Assembly (NCBI GenBank): GCA_031081715.1
Contig: JAVHMA010000025.1
Span: forward strand, 1 to 54,399
DNA length: 54,399 nucleotides
Direction: 5' to 3'
Source of the DNA: Armatimonadota bacterium
GTDB taxonomy: Bacteria; Sysuimicrobiota; Sysuimicrobiia; Sysuimicrobiales; Humicultoraceae
Shown here: piece by piece, positions 32,526-40,282 of the stretch
Layout: every line of letters begins with the position of its first letter
Position numbering within the stretch: the first letter of the stretch is position 1
Position numbers and translations under genes: made by a program
The notes under the pieces: model-generated
Databases searched by the model: none
Told to the model about the DNA's origin: nothing
Seen by the model: the letters and a program-made list of their open reading frames with translations, nothing else

Positions 32526-33284
32526 GTGAGCCAGACGCCGTCCGCCGGCACCCTGCTGGTCCTGGCGACGTACGGGCTGGAGATCGTCGAGGTCGGCGGC
32601 ACGGTCGCACGGCACGTGCGCGCAGGGGGCCGGGCGCACGCCACGGTCACCCTCGCCCGGCCCGAGGCGCGGGACCAGATCGCCCGGGCCGCGGCGCTGC
32701 TGGGCGCGACCGTCCAGTTCATGGACTTCGCGATCGGCACGGTCGCGCCCGACGTCGAGTCGAAGCTCCGGTTCATCCGGGTGATCCGCCAGGTGCGGCC
32801 CGACGTCGTGGTCACACAGGATCCGGAGCACGCCTTCGGGGACCTCGACCCGGACCGGCGCCAGGCGATGATCCTCTACCTGGAGGCGCTGGCACTCGCC
32901 GGCCGCGAGTTCGCGCCGGAGCGGCTCGCGGATCTCCCACCGCACCCGATCCCGACCGTCTACTACATGACCCCTGACCGGCCGAACTGCGTGGTGGACA
33001 TCACGGAGACCGTCGGGGTCAAAGAACGCGCCCTCGCCGAGCTGAGCAGCCAGCACGCCTTCAGTGCTCGGATGATGCGCCGGCGGCTGCCGGGGGCGTT
33101 GCTGGCCTCGCTGGCGGGTGTCCCCGCCGGTGCGGACGACGAGGCGCTGGGCCTGGCGCTCCACCGGCAGATGGACCGGGCGCTGCACCTCTACCACGGG
33201 CTGATGAGTCACTCGGCCCGGGCGGTGCTCGCGGAGCCGTTCCGGCGCGAGGGCGTCTTCACGCTGTCCCACCTGGTCCCCTAG
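32526..33284 (+). CDS. PIG-L-fold protein lacking the zinc ligands
   Basis: The product is 252 residues; GTG start behind GAGGAGG. The overall PIG-L/LmbE order is clear: N-terminal strand, GGTVARHVRAGGRAHATVTLARPE, RAAALLGATVQFMDF, FIRVIRQVRPDVVVTQDPEH, then VDITETVGVKERAL. But the first metal motif A-H-P-D-D-E reads ATYGLE, and the second H-P-D-H region reads DLDPDRRQ, so the His/Asp/His zinc ligands are gone. It can hardly be a normal zinc deacetylase; a binding or different metal role is possible. The CsoR-type operator places it in the copper response. Two intact homologues lie at 48.4 and 53.7 kb. Confidence 0.82.
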   Translation: MSQTPSAGTLLVLATYGLEIVEVGGTVARHVRAGGRAHATVTLARPEARDQIARAAALLGATVQFMDFAIGTVAPDVESKLRFIRVIRQVRPDVVVTQDPEHAFGDLDPDRRQAMILYLEALALAGREFAPERLADLPPHPIPTVYYMTPDRPNCVVDITETVGVKERALAELSSQHAFSARMMRRRLPGALLASLAGVPAGADDEALGLALHRQMDRALHLYHGLMSHSARAVLAEPFRREGVFTLSHLVP

Positions 33285-33346
33285 CGCAGGGCGCGAGGGC
33301 ACCGGGGCGAAGAACGAGACGACCACACGCCTGCGGAGGTGACGCG

Positions 33347-34951
33347 ATGCGGAGGGGAGTGGGGCTGCTGCTGGTCTGCGCCCTCGCCATGGGCGGGGCG
33401 CCGCCTGCCGCCGGGCAACCGACCTCGCAGCCGTCCGCGCTGCGGATGGCGATCACGCGCGACGAGGGCGCGCTCAATCCCTACACGTACCAGACCGGGT
33501 ATCCCGGTTGGAACCTGATGACGCTGATCTACGAGCCGCTGTTCACCCCCGACGCCGACAACATCCCCCAGCCCTGGCTCGTCCGGCAGTACACGGTCAG
33601 CCAGGACGGCCGGACCTGGACGTTCGCGCTGCATCCCAACATTCGGTGGCACGACGGGCGGCCGTTCACCGCGGACGACGTGCGATTCACCTACGAGTAC
33701 GTCCGGCGAAACCCGCACTCGCGCTGGACCGGGCAGGTACGGACCATCGAGAGCATCGAGACATCGGGCCCGACCGGGCTGACCATTCGGTTGAACGCGC
33801 CCTCCAGCGGGTTCGCGGCGCAGCCGCTCGCCGACCTGCCCATCCTGCCGCGCCACATCTGGGAGAACGTCGCCAACCCCCGACAGTTCAACGACGTCGT
33901 GGGCAGCGGGCCCTACCGGCTCGCGGAGATGCGCGACGGGCAGTTCTACCGGCTTGTGGCCAACGACCAATACTTCGCCGGCCGCCCGAAGGTGCGGGAG
34001 CTCGTGCTCCCGATCATCCGTGATGCCACGGTCACGTTCACCGCGCTGCGGGCCGGCGAGATCGACACCACCGTCCGGCCGCTCGCGCCCGAGGTGGTCG
34101 CCGAGTTCGAGCGGGCCGCCGGCATGCGCGTGGCGCGCGGCGCCGGCTACGCCAGCACCATCCTCCAGTTCAACGCCGAACACCCGGTGCTCCGCGAGCC
34201 GAAGCTCCGGGTGGCCATCGCTAATGCGATCAACACGCGGCTCATGGTGCGGCTGCTGCTGCTCGGCTACGGCGTGGTCGGCAGCCCCGGCTACATCCAT
34301 CCCAGCTCGCCGTTCTACAACCCCGCGGTGACGTTCACGGCCAGCAAGTCGAGGGCCGTGCAGCTCCTCAACGAGCTCAACTACGTCGACCGCAACGGCG
34401 ACGGCATCCGCGACCTGCCCGACGGCGCGGCGCTGCGGTTCACCCTGCTGACGCTTGCCGGCAACCCGGTGCGCATCCGCGGTGCCGACCTGATCCGCTC
34501 CTGGCTGCGCGACGTCGGCATCGACGTGCGGGTGGTCGCCCAGGAGGACGCGTCGATCATCGCGCAGGTGTGGCCCGACTTCGACGTGTGCAAGGGCCGC
34601 CGGTTCGACATGGCGGTGTTCGGCTGGTCCGCGCCGGTGATGAACCGCACCACGGCGCTGCGCGACCTGTTCCACTCCGACTGCCGGCAGGGCACCATCA
34701 ATATCGGCGGGTACCGCAACCCGGCGCTCGACCGGCTGGGGGCCGACCTGGCCGCGGCGGTGGACCCCGCGCGCCAGAAACAGATACTCTTCGAGATGCA
34801 GAAGATCGTCGCAGCGGACCTACCGGTTCACACCCTGTTCTACCAGGACGGCATCTACGCGTACCGGCCCGACCGGCACGCCGCGTGGGTGTACCAGAAG
34901 GGCCAGGGGATCGTGAACAAGCTGTCGTTCATCGACCCGCCCCGGCGTTAG
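33347..34951 (+). CDS. Peptide/nickel-type ABC substrate-binding protein (SBP_bac_5)
   Basis: The product is 534 residues with a Sec signal peptide (about 1-25). GGAGGTG precedes the ATG. It has the large type II binding-protein fold: RDEGALNPYTYQTGYPGWNLM, then RTWTFALHPNIRWHDGRPFTADDVRFTYEYV (family signature), YRLAEMRDGQFYRLVANDQYFAG, and the C-terminal QKIVAADLPVHTLFYQDGIYAY. It captures oligopeptides or similar solutes outside the membrane for the two permeases that follow. Confidence 0.93.
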   Translation: MRRGVGLLLVCALAMGGAPPAAGQPTSQPSALRMAITRDEGALNPYTYQTGYPGWNLMTLIYEPLFTPDADNIPQPWLVRQYTVSQDGRTWTFALHPNIRWHDGRPFTADDVRFTYEYVRRNPHSRWTGQVRTIESIETSGPTGLTIRLNAPSSGFAAQPLADLPILPRHIWENVANPRQFNDVVGSGPYRLAEMRDGQFYRLVANDQYFAGRPKVRELVLPIIRDATVTFTALRAGEIDTTVRPLAPEVVAEFERAAGMRVARGAGYASTILQFNAEHPVLREPKLRVAIANAINTRLMVRLLLLGYGVVGSPGYIHPSSPFYNPAVTFTASKSRAVQLLNELNYVDRNGDGIRDLPDGAALRFTLLTLAGNPVRIRGADLIRSWLRDVGIDVRVVAQEDASIIAQVWPDFDVCKGRRFDMAVFGWSAPVMNRTTALRDLFHSDCRQGTINIGGYRNPALDRLGADLAAAVDPARQKQILFEMQKIVAADLPVHTLFYQDGIYAYRPDRHAAWVYQKGQGIVNKLSFIDPPRR

Positions 34952-34978
34952 GCACCCCGGAGGGAAGCCGCGCGACCC

Positions 34979-35950
34979 GTGTGGCGGTTCGTCGCAGGAC
35001 GTGGGGCGCAGTATCTTCTCGTCCTGTGCCTGACCGTGATCCTTAACTTCGGGCTGCCGCGCATGATGCCCGGCAGCCCGATGGTCTTCCTGGCCGGCGA
35101 AGACGTCGGGTTTCTTACACCCGAGCAACGTGCGCAGCTCTACGCCCTCTACGGGCTCGACCAGCCGCAGTGGCGGCAGTTCGTGACCTACGTCGGGAAT
35201 TTGGCCCGCGGCCAGCTCGGCTATTCGTTCCAGCGCGGGCGCCCGATCGGCGAGATCGTCCGCGAGCGGTTGCCGTGGACGCTCGGCCTGGTGGGGACCT
35301 CCCTGGTGCTGGCCACGTTCCTGGGCGTGGCGCTCGGCGCCGTCTCCGCCTGGCGGCGCGGCTCGGCGCTGGACCTCGGCACGCTCGGCGTCGCCATGTT
35401 CTTCGAGTCGGTGCCGTCGTTCTGGCTGGGGATGATCTTCATCGCCGTCTTCGCCGCCCACCTGGGGTGGTTTCCCATCTTCGGCGCGGGCACGGCCGGC
35501 GCGGCGTTCGAGGGCTGGGGGCTGGTGGTCGACCGCGCGCGCCACCTGGCGCTGCCGCTCGCCACGCTCACCCTCATCACGGTGCCCGGCATGCTGCTCA
35601 TCATGCGGTATGCCATGCTCGGGGTGCTCGGCGAGCAGTACATCGCGACCGCGCGCGCCAAGGGCGTCCCGGAGGGCCGCGTGCTGCGCCGCCACGCGGT
35701 GCGCAACGCGCTGTTGCCGGTCGCCACCGTCTTCATGCTCAACCTGGGGTTCGTGGTGAGCGGCGCGACGGTCGTCGAGACGGTCTTCTCGTACCCCGGG
35801 CTGGGCCGCCTCCTCTACGAGGCGGTCCTCAACCGCGACTACCCGGTGCTCCAGAGCACGTTCTTCATCATCACCGTCAGCGTGATCGCCGCCAACGTGG
35901 CCGCCGACCTGCTCTACCCGCTGATCGACCCGCGGGTGCGGCGGCGGTGA
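34979..35950 (+). CDS. Oligopeptide-type ABC transporter permease (DppB/OppB)
   Basis: This 323-residue GTG-started permease has six helices. Family blocks are LRRHAVRNALLPVATVFMLNLGFVVSG (the EAA coupling loop region), VETVFSYPGLGRLLYEAVLNRDYPVLQS, and a C-terminal LIDPRVRRR. The N-terminal periplasmic loop (GSPMVFLAGEDVGFLTPEQ) is typical. It overlaps the second permease gene by GTGA. Together with the binding protein it forms the core of an importer, but no ATPase gene follows. Confidence 0.93.
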   Translation: MWRFVAGRGAQYLLVLCLTVILNFGLPRMMPGSPMVFLAGEDVGFLTPEQRAQLYALYGLDQPQWRQFVTYVGNLARGQLGYSFQRGRPIGEIVRERLPWTLGLVGTSLVLATFLGVALGAVSAWRRGSALDLGTLGVAMFFESVPSFWLGMIFIAVFAAHLGWFPIFGAGTAGAAFEGWGLVVDRARHLALPLATLTLITVPGMLLIMRYAMLGVLGEQYIATARAKGVPEGRVLRRHAVRNALLPVATVFMLNLGFVVSGATVVETVFSYPGLGRLLYEAVLNRDYPVLQSTFFIITVSVIAANVAADLLYPLIDPRVRRR

Positions 35951-36825
35951 GCACGCTCGCGGCGGCGGCCGGACTCCCGGCCGTCCGACGCCGGCCGGCG
36001 CTCGGGGCCGCCGGGTGGGCCGGGGTGCTCGTGCTGGCGGCGCTCGTCGTGATGGCGCTCTTCGCGCCCTCGCTCAGTCCCCACGACCCGGAGGAAACGG
36101 TCGGCGATCCGTTCCAGCCGCCCAGCCGCGCGCACTGGCTGGGGACCAACGACATCGGCCAGGACATCGCGAGCGAGCTCATCCACGGCGCCCGCATCTC
36201 GCTGACGATTGGTTTCCTCGCCGCGGCGATCGCGGTCGGCATCGGCACGGCCGTCGGCGTGGTCGCCGGCTACTTCGGCGGGTGGACCGAGGCGACGCTG
36301 ATGCGGGCCGTGGACCTGGTGCTGGTGGTGCCGTTCCTGCCGCTCATGATCCTGCTGGCCGCCTACCTGGGACCCAGCTTCTGGAACATCATCATCGTCA
36401 TCGGCGCGCTCGTCTGGGCGCGGCCCGCGCGTGTGATCCGCGCGCAGGTGCTCGCGGTCAAGGCGCTGGACTACGTCGAGGCGGCCTGCGCCATCGGATG
36501 CCGGCACGGCCGGGTTATCGTCCGCCACATCCTGCCCTCGGTGCTCCCGCTGGCGCTGGCGCAGTTCATCCTGGCGGCCAGTAACGCGATCCTCATCGAG
36601 GCGTCGCTCTCCTTTCTGGGCCTGGGCGACCCCACGGCCAAGAGCTGGGGCACGGTGCTCTACTACGCGCAGGCGCGTAACGCGTTCCTCAGCGGCGCGT
36701 GGGTCTGGTGGGTGATTCCGCCGGGGGTGCTGATCACGGCGGCGACGCTCGGGTTCGCCTTCACGGGGTTCGCGCTCGAAGAGGTCCTCAACCCGCGGAT
36801 GCGGGGTCGGCGCGGCGCGGGGTAG
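35947..36825 (+). CDS. Oligopeptide-type ABC transporter permease (DppC/OppC)
   Basis: This is a 292-residue permease. The DppC pattern is clear: PHDPEETVGDPFQPPSRAHW, LGTNDIGQDIASELIHGARISL, then ALVWARPARVIRAQVLAVKALDYVEAA and EASLSFLGLGDPTAKSWG, which makes the ATPase-contacting loop. The end (LEEVLNPRMRGR) is the family C-terminus. Its GTG overlaps the previous stop. The usual OppD/OppF ATPase genes are absent; the copper-controlled operon begins about 25 bases after its stop. Confidence 0.93.
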   Translation: MSTLAAAAGLPAVRRRPALGAAGWAGVLVLAALVVMALFAPSLSPHDPEETVGDPFQPPSRAHWLGTNDIGQDIASELIHGARISLTIGFLAAAIAVGIGTAVGVVAGYFGGWTEATLMRAVDLVLVVPFLPLMILLAAYLGPSFWNIIIVIGALVWARPARVIRAQVLAVKALDYVEAACAIGCRHGRVIVRHILPSVLPLALAQFILAASNAILIEASLSFLGLGDPTAKSWGTVLYYAQARNAFLSGAWVWWVIPPGVLITAATLGFAFTGFALEEVLNPRMRGRRGAG

Positions 36826-36849
36826 AGGCGGCGCCGGGCGGTCGGCGGT

Positions 36850-36904
36850 TTGACACCGCACCCCCCTACGGGTACGATGGAAGTGTATCCCCCCAGGGGG
36901 GATA
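36850..36904 (+). promoter_or_regulatory. Promoter with CsoR-type operator before the metal-ATPase operon
   Basis: The -35 TTGACA (36850-36855) and -10 TACGAT (36873-36878) are 17 bases apart, a near-consensus promoter. A perfect palindrome TATCCCCCCAGGGGGGATA (36886-36904) starts at about +1. The spacer also contains ACCCCCCTACGGGT, a looser second copy. The operator core and its distance from the -10 repeat the arrangement at 32448-32504 near csoR, so CsoR is the obvious candidate repressor. Confidence 0.85.
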
Positions 36905-36946
36905 TGGCCGGCGACGGTGCCGTGCCGCGCGCTTCGGAGGTGCCCG

Positions 36947-37108
36947 ATGCACGAGGGTGACCACAGCATCCTCGACCACGATCACGATCATGCGCACCCG
37001 CACCCGCAGGCGCCCGCCACGGCGCGCCGGCCCTCCGGCAGTCGCATGCTGGCCGGCCTGATCGTGGCCGCGGCCGTGGTCGCCTTCCTGGTCTGGCGGT
37101 TCCTGTAG
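36947..37108 (+). CDS. 53-residue His-rich single-span membrane protein
   Basis: The ATG at 36947 has GGAGG at 36936-36940. The N-terminal 21 residues hold seven histidines, most in alternating D-H/H-P pairs (LDHDHDHAHPHPQ), followed by a basic linker and one transmembrane helix (about 34-52). The design suggests a metal-binding tail on a membrane anchor. It is the first gene after the CsoR-type operator and precedes the P1B-type ATPase, so a role as a copper buffer or donor to the pump is plausible. Not recognised as a named family. Confidence 0.8.
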   Translation: MHEGDHSILDHDHDHAHPHPQAPATARRPSGSRMLAGLIVAAAVVAFLVWRFL

Positions 37109-37135
37109 ACCCGGCCCGGCGAGCAGGAGGTTCCG

Positions 37136-37189
37136 GTGGACGAGCGGTACAGGCACGTGCGCGTGACCTGGAGGCGGCGGGCGTCGTGA
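37136..37189 (+). CDS. Possible 17-residue leader peptide coupled to the ATPase
   Basis: AGGAGG (37125-37130) is followed at five bases by GTG and 17 codons (VDERYRHVRVTWRRRAS) that end in TGA overlapping the ATPase GTG (GTGA). The Shine-Dalgarno here is much better than the one directly before the ATPase, so ribosomes finishing this peptide could re-initiate on the pump. The peptide itself is Arg-rich and probably has no separate function. Evidence is spacing only. Confidence 0.4.
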   Translation: MDERYRHVRVTWRRRAS

Positions 37190-39090
37190 GGGTGGCCGGG
37201 CCGGTTCTCTGGTACGGTCTGTGGCGCCGCGGGCTGCTCCCGGGCGGTCTGCTCGCGCTCATCCTGCTCGCGCTGGTCCCCGGGCTGAGCGAGTGGGCCG
37301 GGTTCGACGTCGCCGTGATCCCGATGCTGCTCGGCGGCATCGCCATCGGCTACCCCACGTTCGTCACCATGATCGAGCGCCGGCGCGTGACCGCCGGGAC
37401 CCTCGTGGTCATCGCCATCGCGGGCTCGGCGTACCTGGGCGAGTACCTGGCCGCGGCCGTGGTGGCGTTCATGATGCTCGCCGGCGAGTTCCTCGAGGAG
37501 CTGACGCTCCAGCGCACGCGCAACGCGGTCCGCGAGCTCGTGCGCCTGACCCCGGAGGTGGCCACGGTCGAGCGCGGCGGCGCCTGGGTGGACGTGCCGC
37601 TGCGCGAGCTGCGGCCCGGCGACCGTGTCCTGGTGCGCGCGGGCCAGCGCGTGCCCGCCGACGGCGAGGTGCTCTCGGGAGAGGCCTCGCTCAACGAGGC
37701 CTCGATCACCGGCGAGTCGATGCCCGTGGACAAGGCCGCCGGCGCGAAGGTCTTCGCGGGCACGACGAGCCAGGCCGGCGCGCTGGTGGTCCGCGTCGAC
37801 CGCGTCGGGGGCGAGACCACGCTCGGCCGGATCATCCAGATCGTACGCGCCGCGCAAGAGCAGAAAGGGGCGACCCAGAAGGTCGCCGACCGGTTTGCGA
37901 CGTTCTTTGCGCCGGTCATCCTCTCGATCGGCGCCGGAGTCTGGCTGCTCACGCACGACCTGCTCCGCGTGATGGCGGTGTTCGTCATCGCGTGCCCCTG
38001 CGCGCTCGTGCTGGCCACGCCCACCGCGGTCGTGGCCAGCGTGGGCAACGCGGCGCGCCGCGGCGGCCTGATCAAGGGCGGCGTGACGCTGGAGGCCGCC
38101 GGCCGCGTGACCGCGGTGGCTTTCGACAAGACGGGGACCCTCACGCTGGGCCGGCCCGCGGTCGTGGCGGTCGAGGCGCTCGGCCCGCGGTCCGCCCGCC
38201 AGGTCCTGGAGGTGGCCGCGGTGGCCGAGGTGCGCTCCGAGCACCCGTTGGGCCGGGCCATCGTCGAGCACGCGCGCGCCGAGGGCCTGGTGCCCGGTGA
38301 TCCTGAGCGGTTCGCCATGGCGTTCGGCCGCGGTGTGGAGGCGACGTGGAACGGCCGGCGCCTCGAGGTTGGCAACGCCCGGATCCTGCCCGACGGCGAT
38401 CCGGCGGCCGAGCGGCTCGCGGCGCAGGAGCGTCTGGGCCGCACCGCGCTCGCCGTGCGCGTGGACGGCGAGTCGTGGGGCGTCGTCGCGCTCGCCGACG
38501 CGATCCGGCCCACGGCGCGCGAGGCCGTCGCGCGGCTGCGCGCGCTCGGCATCCACCGCCTGGTCATGCTGACCGGCGACCACGAGGTGACCGCCCGGGC
38601 CATCGCCGCCGAGGTGGGCATCACCGACGTGCGGGCAGGGCTGCTACCCGAGCAGAAGCTCGACGTGATCCGCTCGCTGCGGGCCGCCGGCGAGGTCGTC
38701 GCCATGGTGGGCGACGGCGTCAACGACGCGCCGGCGCTGGTGCTCGCCGACGTCGGCGTGGCCATGGGCGCCGCCGGGACCGACGTGGCCCTGGAGTCGG
38801 CCTCGATCGCGTTGATGGGCGACGACCTGCTGCTGATGCCCGAGGTCTTCGCGCTCGCGCGCCGGGCGCTGGGGATCATCAGGCAGAACATCTGGGGCTT
38901 CGCCGTCGCGGTGAACGTGGCGGGCATCGCGCTGGCCTCCAGCGGCCTGCTCTCCCCGATCGGGGCGGCGGTGGTGCACAACGTGGCGTCGCTCTTCGTC
39001 GTCGCGAACTCCGGGCGCCTGCTCACGTTCCGCGCCGCCCGCCCGCCGCGCGCCCCGCGCGCCGCGACCGTGCTGCAGCCCTCCGCCTGA
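37186..39090 (+). CDS. P1B-type heavy-metal ATPase without N-terminal metal-binding domain
   Basis: The product is 634 residues. Core motifs: actuator ITGESMPVDK, membrane CPC (270-272, IACPCALVLATP), phosphorylation Asp314 in DKTGTLT, the SEHPLG His-Pro motif, and the hinge VGDGVNDAPAL. There is no HMA domain or GMxCxxC at the N-terminus. The last helices read NVAGIALASSGLLSP and VVHNVASLFVVANSGRLL, not the Cu(I) set (YN, MxxSS) nor the classical Zn set, so metal choice cannot be read from sequence. The CsoR-type operator and His-rich partner favour copper export. Confidence 0.9.
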   Translation: MRVAGPVLWYGLWRRGLLPGGLLALILLALVPGLSEWAGFDVAVIPMLLGGIAIGYPTFVTMIERRRVTAGTLVVIAIAGSAYLGEYLAAAVVAFMMLAGEFLEELTLQRTRNAVRELVRLTPEVATVERGGAWVDVPLRELRPGDRVLVRAGQRVPADGEVLSGEASLNEASITGESMPVDKAAGAKVFAGTTSQAGALVVRVDRVGGETTLGRIIQIVRAAQEQKGATQKVADRFATFFAPVILSIGAGVWLLTHDLLRVMAVFVIACPCALVLATPTAVVASVGNAARRGGLIKGGVTLEAAGRVTAVAFDKTGTLTLGRPAVVAVEALGPRSARQVLEVAAVAEVRSEHPLGRAIVEHARAEGLVPGDPERFAMAFGRGVEATWNGRRLEVGNARILPDGDPAAERLAAQERLGRTALAVRVDGESWGVVALADAIRPTAREAVARLRALGIHRLVMLTGDHEVTARAIAAEVGITDVRAGLLPEQKLDVIRSLRAAGEVVAMVGDGVNDAPALVLADVGVAMGAAGTDVALESASIALMGDDLLLMPEVFALARRALGIIRQNIWGFAVAVNVAGIALASSGLLSPIGAAVVHNVASLFVVANSGRLLTFRAARPPRAPRAATVLQPSA

Positions 39091-39136
39091 CCGCAGCCGC
39101 CCCGCCGCTGGCCCGCAGGGCGGGGAAGCCCGGCGC

Positions 39137-39197
39137 TTGACAGCCCGCGCCCGAGCCCACCATAATTTATCCCAAACTAAATTAGAATACCCTAAAA
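39137..39197 (+). promoter_or_regulatory. Promoter and AT-rich operator of the oxidase-ZIP-DtxR operon
   Basis: TTGACA (39137-39142) and CATAAT (39161-39166) are 18 bases apart. Directly behind lies a 32-base AT-rich stretch (39166-39197) built of CTAA/TTAG elements: CTAAATTAG (palindromic) and TTAG-N6-CTAA, plus a repeated ATCCCAAACTAAA / ATACCCTAAAA pattern. It is one of the most AT-rich spots in the window. DtxR/IdeR sites are made of TTAGG/CCTAA half-sites, and the operon encodes such a regulator, so self-control is likely. Confidence 0.6.
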
Positions 39198-39211
39198 CGG
39201 GGTGATGGCTC

Positions 39212-40282
39212 ATGGGGGGTGGAGTCTCACGCCGCAATCTGTTTCGCACCACCGCGCTGGGCATCGCCGGCGCCGCCGCCGGCGCGCTCGCGCGGACCAC
39301 CCGGTCACTGGTGGAGGCGGCTCGAAGCGGGACCGCGGACCACGCACTGCACGCCGCGGCGACGCATGGCGGGGGGCCGGCGGCCGGCCCGCCGCCGGCG
39401 CACGCCACCGACCTCGGCGTCGTTGGTGCCTTCGACCTCGGGCGCGCCCCGGTGGACCCGATGCGCTACCTCACGCACTTCGACTGGGGCCGCCCCAGCC
39501 GCGCCCCGGGCGGCCGCACGCTGCGCGAGTACCGCATCATCACCCAGAACCGTGACGTCGAGGTGGCCCCCGGGGTTGTCTTCCCGGCGTGGACCTTCAA
39601 CGGGCAAGTGCCCGGGCCGACGCTCCGGGCGCGCGCGGGCGACCGTGTCCGCGTGCACTTCTCGAACGGCACCCTCCACCCCCACAACATCCACTTCCAC
39701 GGCTTCCACCCGGCGGAGATGGACGGCGTCGAGCCCATCCCGGCCGGCCGGTCGTTCGTCTACGAGTTCGACGCCGAGCCGTTCGGGCTGCACCTCTACC
39801 ACTGCCACGTGCAGCCGCTCAAGCGGCACATCCACAAGGGGCTCTACGGGACGTTCATCATCGACCCGCCGGAGGGGCGGCCGCCCGCCCGGGAACTCGT
39901 GATGATGATGAACGCCTTCGACACCAACTTCGACGGCGAAAACGAGATCTACGCAGTGAACTCGCTGCCGTTCTACTACATGCGCCATCCCATCCGCGTC
40001 CGGCGGAACGAGCTGGTGCGCGTCTACCTGATGAACATCACCGAGTTCGACCCGATCAACTCGTTCCACCTCCACGCGAACTTCTTCCACGTCTACCGCA
40101 CCGGCACGCGGCTGACGACCACGGAGTTCACCGACGTGATCACCCTCGGCCAGGCGGAGCGGGCCGTGCTCGAGTTCCGCTATCCCCGGACCGGCCGGTT
40201 CATGTTCCACGCGCACCAGAGCGAGTTCGTCGAGCTGGGCTGGATGAGCTTTTTCGAGGTAGTCGACGATGGCGCCGTCTGA
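39212..40282 (+). CDS. Two-domain multicopper oxidase, Tat-exported
   Basis: The product is 356 residues. The N-terminus has a twin-arginine signal (SRRNLFR plus hydrophobic stretch). Domain 1 (about 85-225) contains HNIHFHGFH and HCHVQPLKRHIHKGLYG; domain 2 contains FHLHANFFH and FHAHQSEF. The four H-x-H motifs can build an interdomain trinuclear site, and the type 1 site lies in domain 1 (Cys in HCH plus two His), with Leu where Met is usual. This resembles two-domain laccase/nitrite-reductase-like enzymes working as trimers. Substrate could be Fe(II), Mn(II) or Cu(I); the ZIP partner suggests a metallo-oxidase. Confidence 0.9.
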   Translation: MGGGVSRRNLFRTTALGIAGAAAGALARTTRSLVEAARSGTADHALHAAATHGGGPAAGPPPAHATDLGVVGAFDLGRAPVDPMRYLTHFDWGRPSRAPGGRTLREYRIITQNRDVEVAPGVVFPAWTFNGQVPGPTLRARAGDRVRVHFSNGTLHPHNIHFHGFHPAEMDGVEPIPAGRSFVYEFDAEPFGLHLYHCHVQPLKRHIHKGLYGTFIIDPPEGRPPARELVMMMNAFDTNFDGENEIYAVNSLPFYYMRHPIRVRRNELVRVYLMNITEFDPINSFHLHANFFHVYRTGTRLTTTEFTDVITLGQAERAVLEFRYPRTGRFMFHAHQSEFVELGWMSFFEVVDDGAV

